From Candidatus Rokuibacteriota bacterium (GTDB lineage Bacteria; Methylomirabilota; Methylomirabilia; Rokubacteriales; CSP1-6), in the NCBI GenBank assembly GCA_016184365.1, contig JACPCW010000113.1, forward strand, positions 29,054 through 63,784: DNA of 34,731 bases. The letters run 5' to 3'. Positions 29,306 to 34,731 of this stretch are shown here, piece after piece (position 1 is the stretch's first letter; the number at the start of each line of letters is the position of its first letter). The position numbers and the translations under genes were made by a program. The notes below the pieces were generated by a model. It had not been told where the DNA came from. It did not search any database and saw only the letters and a program-made list of their open reading frames with translations.

Positions 29306-30232
29306 TCATTCGGCGGGGACGAGCGCGTCGACGAAGCGCTGCGGATCGAAGACGTCGAGGTCCTCGATCCGCTCGCCGACCCCGATGAGCTTGATCGGGA
29401 TCTTGAGCTCGCGAACGATGCGGACCACGATGCCGCCCTTGGCGGTGCCGTCGAGCTTGGTGACGACGACGCCGGAGAGACCGATCGCCTCGTGGAACAT
29501 CCGGGCCTGCGCGAAGCCGTTCTGCCCGGTCGGCGCCTCCAGCACCATCAGCGACTCGTGCGGCGCGCCCGGCAGCTGCCGCTCGACGACGCGCTTCAGC
29601 TTCGAGAGCTCGTCCATCAGGTTGGACTTCGTGTGCAGTCGGCCCGCGGTGTCGATGATGAGCGCGTCGACGCCGCGCGCCGTCGCCGCCTTGACCGCGT
29701 CGAAGACGACGGCGGCGGGATCCGAGCCGGCGGCCTGCCGGATGACGTCGACGCCGATCCGACTCCCCCACGTCTCGAGCTGTTCGATCGCCGCGGCGCG
29801 GAACGTGTCGGCGGCGGCGAGCAGCGGCGCCCTGTCCATCGCCTTCAGACGCGCGGCGAGCTTCGCGCAGGTCGTCGTCTTCCCGGAGCCGTTCACGCCG
29901 AGCATCAGCAGGACGCTCGGGCGGTGCTCGAGGTCGAGCGGCTGCGCCGCGCCGCCGAGCGTGTCGACGAGGAACCGGCGGAACAGCGGGCGCAGATGCG
30001 CGGCCTGCGTGACGGTCCCGAACATCGCCTCTTCGCGCGCGCGGTTCGTGAAGTCCGCGGCGACCGCCGCGCCGAGATCGGCCGCGATCAGCACCTCTTC
30101 GAGCTCCTCGTAGAGCTCTTCGGTGATCGGCCGGTCCGCCTCGAGTACGGACGAGAAGCTCTGCGACAGGTATTCCTGCGAGCGGCGCAGGCCGTCACGC
30201 AGGCGCTCGGTGAGTCCGGAGAAGAGCTTCAC
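29306..30232 (-). CDS. ftsY: Signal recognition particle receptor FtsY
   Basis: FtsY is the membrane-associated SRP GTPase that delivers ribosomes making membrane proteins to the translocon. With the GTG at 30232, which overlaps the rodZ stop (GTGA), the product is 308 residues: a short amphipathic start (VKLFSGLTERLRDGL) followed by the four-helix N domain and the GTPase G domain. Seen motifs are G1 GVNGSGKTTT (about 112-121), DTFRAAAIEQL, G3 DTAGRLHTKSNLMDEL, G4 TKLDGTAKGG and the closing GVGERIEDLDVFDP. It lacks the long acidic N-terminal A domain of E. coli FtsY, as in many other bacteria. An upstream GTG-type extension of the frame exists but lies inside rodZ and was not used. The stop is followed by a two-hairpin repeat before ribD. 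Confidence 0.96.
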   Translation of the reverse strand: MKLFSGLTERLRDGLRRSQEYLSQSFSSVLEADRPITEELYEELEEVLIAADLGAAVAADFTNRAREEAMFGTVTQAAHLRPLFRRFLVDTLGGAAQPLDLEHRPSVLLMLGVNGSGKTTTCAKLAARLKAMDRAPLLAAADTFRAAAIEQLETWGSRIGVDVIRQAAGSDPAAVVFDAVKAATARGVDALIIDTAGRLHTKSNLMDELSKLKRVVERQLPGAPHESLMVLEAPTGQNGFAQARMFHEAIGLSGVVVTKLDGTAKGGIVVRIVRELKIPIKLIGVGERIEDLDVFDPQRFVDALVPAE

Positions 30233-31152
30233 GGCGTCCCGGGGAGCACGATGCCGGTGATCACGGCGCCGCTCGCGCCGAGCGGCGGCAGCGGTTTGCC
30301 ATTGAGCTCGAGCCAGACGCCGCCGGCGTTGCCGACCGAGACCGTGAACGGCCGGTTCGACACCCACTCACGCACCTGACCGGCGGGAATCGTCTCGTCG
30401 ATCTGACGCCCGTCACCGGTCCGCACGCGGATCCACGTCGGCGCGTTCGTCCGCGCGACCAGGCGGTACGGCGCGTTCACCTGCCCGACGGACGTCGTGA
30501 GCTCGTGCTGCGTGACGGTCGTGGCAGGCGCGGGTGTCGGTGACGGCGGCTTCGTCGTGGCCGGCGTACTGTCGCCGGCCGGCGGCGATCCCGTCGCGCT
30601 CGGTGGCGTCGCAGGTATCGGGCGTGTCGCTGCGGCCACGCCGGAAGACGGCGCTGGCGCCGACGTCGGCGTATCCGGCGCACCGGGCGGCGTGTCGCGC
30701 CGTGGCTCGGCGGGCCGCGACGGCGGTCTCACGTCGCCACGCCGCACGTCGGCGCGCCGCTCGCCGGTCGCTTCACGGCCGGACTGCAGCACGAGCGCGA
30801 CGGCGAAGAGCGCGACACCGAGGACGACGAGGAGGACGAAGCTGACGAGCACGGTGCCGCGGCCGCGGCCGGCCGAGCGGTCGCGCGTCGTGGCCCGGGC
30901 CGCGGTCTCCTCGGCCGCCGTCTCGTCGCGGCCGGCATATCGCGCGAGGGCCTCGTCCGGCGGTTCTCCGAGCGCCTGGCAGTACGCGAGGATGAAGCCG
31001 CGCGTGAACACGGGCGCCGGGAGCTTCGACGTGTCCCCGGATTCGAGGGCTTCGAGGTACGAACGACCGACCCGGGTGGTGCGCGAGATCTCTTCGAGCG
31101 AGACCCCGCGACGCTCGCGCAGCTCGCGGAGATACGGTCCGACGGACGACAT
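30229..31152 (-). CDS. RodZ-like HTH membrane protein (DUF4115)
   Basis: A 307-residue protein with the RodZ layout. Residues 5-72 are a Cro/C1-type helix-turn-helix (LRELRERRGVSLEEISRTT, then SYLEALESGD and the PVFTRGFILAYC segment typical of RodZ). Residues 99-122 form one membrane helix. Residues about 125-215 are a Pro/Thr/Ala-rich linker. The C-terminal ~90 residues resemble the RodZ beta domain (DUF4115), with WIRVRTGDG and WLELNGKPLPPLG. RodZ links the MreB cytoskeleton to the envelope and shapes rods; the HTH contacts MreB rather than DNA in known members. Starts at ATG; its TGA overlaps the ftsY GTG by four bases, so the two are probably co-translated. No mreB is in the window, so a different role for this RodZ-type protein cannot be excluded. 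Confidence 0.85.
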   Translation of the reverse strand: MSSVGPYLRELRERRGVSLEEISRTTRVGRSYLEALESGDTSKLPAPVFTRGFILAYCQALGEPPDEALARYAGRDETAAEETAARATTRDRSAGRGRGTVLVSFVLLVVLGVALFAVALVLQSGREATGERRADVRRGDVRPPSRPAEPRRDTPPGAPDTPTSAPAPSSGVAAATRPIPATPPSATGSPPAGDSTPATTKPPSPTPAPATTVTQHELTTSVGQVNAPYRLVARTNAPTWIRVRTGDGRQIDETIPAGQVREWVSNRPFTVSVGNAGGVWLELNGKPLPPLGASGAVITGIVLPGTP

Positions 31153-31179
31153 GACGGCTTCGAACGAGTCTATCTGATA

Positions 31180-31202
31180 CCGCGGGGCATTTCACCCCGC
31201 GG
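31180..31202 (-). terminator. Perfect 8-bp hairpin between smc and rodZ
   Basis: CCGCGGGG at 31180-31187 and CCCCGCGG at 31195-31202 form a perfect inverted repeat around a 7-nt loop, in the 64-bp gap between the smc stop and the rodZ start. On the minus strand it is followed by TATCAGATAG rather than a T-run, so it is not a canonical intrinsic terminator. It may instead attenuate transcription, protect an mRNA end, or be a relic of the hairpin elements elsewhere in the window. The structure is seen directly; the function is not. Confidence 0.45.
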
Positions 31203-31216
31203 CGCGCCGACGGGGC

Positions 31217-34200
31217 TCAGCCGGCGAGGCTGACGGAGACGAGCTTCGAGAGGCCGGCCTCTTCCATCGTCACGCCGTAGAGGATGTCCGCCGCTTCCAT
31301 GGTCTTGCGGTTGTGCGTGATGACGATGAACTGCGTCTGGCTCGTCAGCTCGCGCAGCACGCGCAGGAACCGGTAGATGTTCGCGTCGTCCAGCGGCGCG
31401 TCGACCTCGTCGAGCACGCAGAACGGACTCGGGCGGTAATAGAAGATGGCGAAGAGCAGCGCGAGCCCCGTGAGCGCGCGCTCGCCGCCCGACATCAGCG
31501 TCACCGACTGCAGGCGCTTGCCGCGCGGCTGCGCCATCAGGTCCACGCCCGTGTCGAACGGATCGCCGCCGTCCTCGGCTTCGACGAGTCGCAGCTCGGC
31601 GCGCCCGCCTTCGAACAGGCGCCCGAAGATCTCGGCGAAGTGCCGGTTGATCTCGTCGAACGCCTGCGTGAACCGCTCCTGCGCCGTGCGCGTCATGCCG
31701 CGGAGCGCCTTCTCGAGATCCTTCACGGACGCGACCAGGTCGTCGTGCTGGGTGCGGAGGAAGGTCAGCCGCTCGTCGAGCTCGCGATATTCGTCGTCCG
31801 CGACCAGGTTGACCGCGCCGATCGCGTCGAGCTTCTCGTCGAGCTCGGTGACGCGCGCGCGCACGGCGTCGAGATCGCGCTCCGGGTCGTGGCGCGTGGC
31901 GAGCTCCGCCTCGTCGACGTTCCAGGCGCGCCGCGCTTCCTGGAGCAGCTCTTCGCGGCGCACGCGATGCTCGGTGAGCGTGATCTCGCGCTCGTGCGAC
32001 GACGTCGTCAGCGACCGGAGCTCCGCTTCGAGCCCGCGGGTCTCCCCGTCGATCGTGCGCAGCTCCGTCTGCAGCTCCTCGTGCCGGGCCGCTGCCGCGC
32101 GCGCGTCTTCCTCGATCCGGTCGCGCTCGACGGCGACCTCGCGAGCCGCCACGTCCGTCCGCTCGCGCTCCGCGGCGAGCCACGACGAGCGCTCCGCGTT
32201 CTGGGTCTGCCGCGCCCGCGCCTGCGTCGCGCGCTGGTCGAGGTCGGCTTCGATCTGGTCGAGCCTCGTCAGCTCGCGACCGAGCGCTTCGGCGCGCTCC
32301 GTCGCGGCCGCGAGCTCGACGCGGCAGGCGGTGAGCTCGGCAACGATCTCCGCTTCGCGCGCCCGCGCCGCCTCGATGGTGTCGCGCAGGCCCGCCATCG
32401 CCGACTCGTGCGCCGTCTCGGCTTCACGCGCGATCTCGATGCGACGCTCGAGACGGCCGACGGTCTCGTCCGTCTCGCGCGTCTGGGAGTCGACCTGCCG
32501 GATCTCGAGCGCGATCGTCTCGCGATGCCGGTGCACGCGCTCCTGTTCGCGCACGGACTGCTCGAGATCCTTTTCGTTCGCCACGCGGGCCGCTTCGTTG
32601 GTGGCGATGGCCTGGTGCACGCCCGGCAGCCGCGCACGGAGCGCGGACGTCTCGGTCTCGAGCGCACCGACGCGCTGCTGCGCGTCACCGAGCGCGAGCT
32701 CGAGCGCGGCGACCTCGTCTTCGAGCTCGCGGAGCTCGCGCTTGCGCGCCAGCAGCGCGTGCTCGTGCGCCGCGGCCTCGCCGCCGCCCCGCAGCCCACC
32801 GGTCGGCGTCAGCACCTCGCCGGCCGGCGTGACGTACGTCGCGACGACGCCGTTGCGGCGCCAGAGCGCCTCCGCCCGGTCGAGATCATCGACGATGGCG
32901 ACACCGCCGAGCAGATGGCGGATGAGGCCATCGGAGCCGGCACGAACCTCGCTCGCGACCCACCGCACGCCCTCCGCGTGCTGCGGCGGCTCGCTCCCGT
33001 GCCCGTTGCCGTTGCCGCCGTGGCCGACGAGGCATTCGAGCGGCAGGAACGTCGCCGATCCGGCGCGCCGCGATTCGAGAAACGCGACCGCGGCCCGCGC
33101 GTCGTTGAAGCGCTCGACGACGATCCATTCGAGCCGGTCGGCCAGGACGGCGGCGATGGGACGCTCGAGGCCGACGGGCACGTCGATGAGATCCGCGACG
33201 GTGCCGACGACGCCGGCGAGCCCGGACGCCTGGCCCTCGGCGAAGATCGCGCGGACGCCGGCGCCGTAGCCTTCGCGGACGCGCGTCACCTCCTGCAGGG
33301 ACTCGAGGCTCGAGCGGCGCGCCGCGAGCGTGACGCGAATCTCGGAGAGCGCCGCCGTCGCCTCGGCCAGCGCCTGTTCGCGATCCCGCAGCGTCGTCTC
33401 GAGATTCACCCGCTGCGCGGCGAGCGACCCGAGCTCGTGCAGCGCCCGCTCGCGCGCGCTTTCCACGACGACCCGCCGTCCCGCGAGCGTTTCCGCTTCG
33501 GCCTCGGCCTGCGCGATCTCGCCGGCGAGGCGCTCGGCGCGGCGCTGCAGCTGGCTCTGACGCTCGCGAAGCTCGCCGGCGCTGCGCATCAGGTCGGTGC
33601 GCTCGCTCGCGAGCCGCATCTGTTCGAGCCGCAGTGCTTCGAGGCGGTCCCGATCGGACGCGAGCGTGCTGCGGTGGGCTTCGACGCGCGCGTCGAGCGC
33701 CGCGGCGGCGGACGCGCGCTCGGCGACGAGGGCCTCGGCGTCGGCGAGCGCGCTGCGCGCCGTCCCGCGCTCGTCGGCGAGTCCGCTCAGGCGCTCCGCC
33801 GTCCCGCGAATCTCGGCTTCGAGCCGCGTCGATTCTTCCTCCGCCTCGCGGAGCTGGACGCCCATCTGCTCGCGGCGCTCGAGGAGACGCTCGAGCTCGC
33901 CCTGCACCTTCTGCACGGACTGACGGATGTCGGACAGACGATGCTCGCTCGCCTGGATGGCTTCGCGCTGGATCGCTTCCCGACCGGCAAGGACGGCCAC
34001 GCGGCCGCGGAGGACGTCGGACCGGTCGCGCAGCTCGGCGATCTCACGCTCGAGCGTGGCGGTGCCCGTCGTCAGCGCGGCGTGGTCCGCGGCCATGACC
34101 GTCAGCGCCAGCTCGCGCTTTTCCGCCTGCAGCGCCTTGTACTGCGTCGCCTTCTTCGCCTGGCGCTCGAGCGACGTGAGCTGGCGGCGGACCTCGTCCA

Positions 34201-34731
34201 TCACGTCGCGCACGCGGACCAGGTTCTGCCGCGTGCCGTCGAGCTTGCCCTGCGTCTCGTTGCGCTGCTGCTTGTACCGCGCGATGCCGGCCGCTTCCTC
34301 GATGAAGACGCGCCGCTCGTGCGGCTTGGCCGTGAGCACGTGGTTTAGCTTGTCCTGGTCCATCACGGAGTACGCGCGCGGGTTCGCGCCCGTGCCCGCG
34401 AAGAGATCGAAGATGTCGCGCAGCCGGCACGGCTGCTTGTTCAGGAGGTATTCGGAATCGCCGGTGCGGAACAGTCGGCGCGCGACCGCGATCTCGCTGT
34501 ACGGGATCGACAGCTCGTCGTCGTTCGTGAACATGAGCTCGACTTCGGCCAGGCCGACGGGCTTGCGCGACGCCGAGCCGTGGAAGATGAGATCGTCCAT
34601 GCGGTGGCCGCGCAGCGACTTCGCGCTCTGCTCGCCGAGGGCCCATCGGACGCACTCACCGATGTTGCTGTTGTGCACGATGACGTTGGCCGCGACGAAG
34701 TTGTGAGTGTCCGCGACCGTCAGGTCGTACA
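31217..34731 (-). CDS. smc: Chromosome segregation ATPase SMC, 5'-truncated, intein-interrupted
   Basis: SMC is a coiled-coil ATPase that organises and segregates the chromosome. The gene runs off the right edge, so the N-terminal strand and Walker A glycines are not visible. The mature C-extein starts at 34669 with SNIGECVRWALGEQSAKSLRG, which fits the SMC segment directly after GPNGxGK. Then come a long coiled coil, a hinge (from about VREGYGAGVRAIF to TGGLRGGGEA), a second coiled coil, and a C-terminal head with signature LMSGGERALTGLALL and Walker B FCVLDEVDAPLDD. The C-extein is about 1150 residues, full length for the family. The 62 bases before it encode an intein C-terminus in the same frame (separate entry). 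The hinge carries a Gly/Asn/His-rich loop (GHGGNGNGHG). A 64-bp gap with a hairpin separates it from rodZ. Identity is certain; the start lies outside the window. Confidence 0.97.
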   Translation of the reverse strand, partial: YDLTVADTHNFVAANVIVHNSNIGECVRWALGEQSAKSLRGHRMDDLIFHGSASRKPVGLAEVELMFTNDDELSIPYSEIAVARRLFRTGDSEYLLNKQPCRLRDIFDLFAGTGANPRAYSVMDQDKLNHVLTAKPHERRVFIEEAAGIARYKQQRNETQGKLDGTRQNLVRVRDVMDEVRRQLTSLERQAKKATQYKALQAEKRELALTVMAADHAALTTGTATLEREIAELRDRSDVLRGRVAVLAGREAIQREAIQASEHRLSDIRQSVQKVQGELERLLERREQMGVQLREAEEESTRLEAEIRGTAERLSGLADERGTARSALADAEALVAERASAAAALDARVEAHRSTLASDRDRLEALRLEQMRLASERTDLMRSAGELRERQSQLQRRAERLAGEIAQAEAEAETLAGRRVVVESARERALHELGSLAAQRVNLETTLRDREQALAEATAALSEIRVTLAARRSSLESLQEVTRVREGYGAGVRAIFAEGQASGLAGVVGTVADLIDVPVGLERPIAAVLADRLEWIVVERFNDARAAVAFLESRRAGSATFLPLECLVGHGGNGNGHGSEPPQHAEGVRWVASEVRAGSDGLIRHLLGGVAIVDDLDRAEALWRRNGVVATYVTPAGEVLTPTGGLRGGGEAAAHEHALLARKRELRELEDEVAALELALGDAQQRVGALETETSALRARLPGVHQAIATNEAARVANEKDLEQSVREQERVHRHRETIALEIRQVDSQTRETDETVGRLERRIEIAREAETAHESAMAGLRDTIEAARAREAEIVAELTACRVELAAATERAEALGRELTRLDQIEADLDQRATQARARQTQNAERSSWLAAERERTDVAAREVAVERDRIEEDARAAAARHEELQTELRTIDGETRGLEAELRSLTTSSHEREITLTEHRVRREELLQEARRAWNVDEAELATRHDPERDLDAVRARVTELDEKLDAIGAVNLVADDEYRELDERLTFLRTQHDDLVASVKDLEKALRGMTRTAQERFTQAFDEINRHFAEIFGRLFEGGRAELRLVEAEDGGDPFDTGVDLMAQPRGKRLQSVTLMSGGERALTGLALLFAIFYYRPSPFCVLDEVDAPLDDANIYRFLRVLRELTSQTQFIVITHNRKTMEAADILYGVTMEEAGLSKLVSVSLAG
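34670..34731 (-). other. Intein C-terminal splice block within SMC
   Basis: Reading the SMC frame upstream of the first extein serine gives YDLTVADTHNF, then VAAN, then VIVHN and Ser. This is the classic intein C-terminal block: a Y-D-L-T-V strand, D-x-H-N-F, and a VHN terminus with penultimate His, last residue Asn and a +1 Ser nucleophile. The +1 residue coincides with the serine of the SMC P-loop (GxxGxGK|S), a common intein site in ATPases. Only the last 20 or so residues are in the window, so it is unknown whether a homing endonuclease is present or whether the N-terminal half is contiguous. Motif reading is direct; active splicing is inferred from the intact His-Asn-Ser. Confidence 0.93.

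Noticed and set aside
31313..34348. A 1011-codon open frame on the plus strand, and others such as 15631-18201 and 13987-15618
   Set aside because: They are antisense shadows of smc, clpC and bamA caused by high GC and biased third positions; their products are Arg/Ala/Glu/Asp-rich and domain-free, while the minus-strand products are clear family members.

Overview
This 34.7 kb window is one long, nearly gap-free minus-strand gene array from a very GC-rich diderm (LPS-bearing) bacterium. Genes are read from the right end to the left end. The gene set (lipid A, Kdo and heptose genes, BamA, Skp/OmpH, the Lol system, Lnt) proves an outer membrane. The high GC, heavy use of GTG starts and dense 4-nt gene overlaps suggest an uncultured soil or sediment lineage such as Rokubacteria/Methylomirabilota, but that placement is an inference, not a match. 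No rRNA, tRNA, CRISPR array, prophage or insertion sequence was seen. No gene-free stretch exceeds 150 bp.

Layout in transcription order. (1) 34731-31217: the SMC chromosome-segregation ATPase, entered at the last residues of an intein that interrupts its Walker A loop. (2) 31152-29306: a RodZ-like membrane HTH protein and the SRP receptor FtsY. (3) 29211-25222: riboflavin genes ribD, ribE, ribBA and ribH, ending in nusB. (4) 25210-18223: a metallophosphoesterase, Lnt, release factor 2 (with its programmed frameshift), lysyl-tRNA synthetase, a LolC/E-type permease and LolD. (5) 18075-15628: clpC, after the largest intergenic gap. (6) 15582-4546: bamA, ompH/skp, lpxD, lpxA, a GnnA-like oxidoreductase, lpxI, lpxB, a DUF374 (LpxJ-type) acyltransferase, waaA and lpxK. 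(7) 4561-1: a GT9 heptosyltransferase, three GT4-type glycosyltransferases and the start of an unidentified gene.

Most of the window therefore builds the cell envelope: LpxA/D/I/B/K, WaaA and the acyltransferase make Kdo-lipid A; the heptosyl- and glycosyltransferases extend the core; BamA and Skp insert outer-membrane proteins; Lnt and Lol mature and export lipoproteins. Twelve junctions are exact 4-nt overlaps (nine GTGA, two ATGA, one TTGA), so translational coupling is probably general.

Two signals stand out. First, the right edge holds the C-terminal splice block of an intein whose +1 residue is the Walker A serine of SMC. Second, six copies of a ~70-bp GC-rich element made of two hairpins sit exactly at gene junctions (near 5.67, 7.7, 8.9, 22.9, 28.0 and 29.2 kb). 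Compensatory base changes between copies argue that the fold is selected. Two copies have become in-frame C-terminal tails of WaaA and Lnt, and in five the first hairpin lies just upstream of a start codon.
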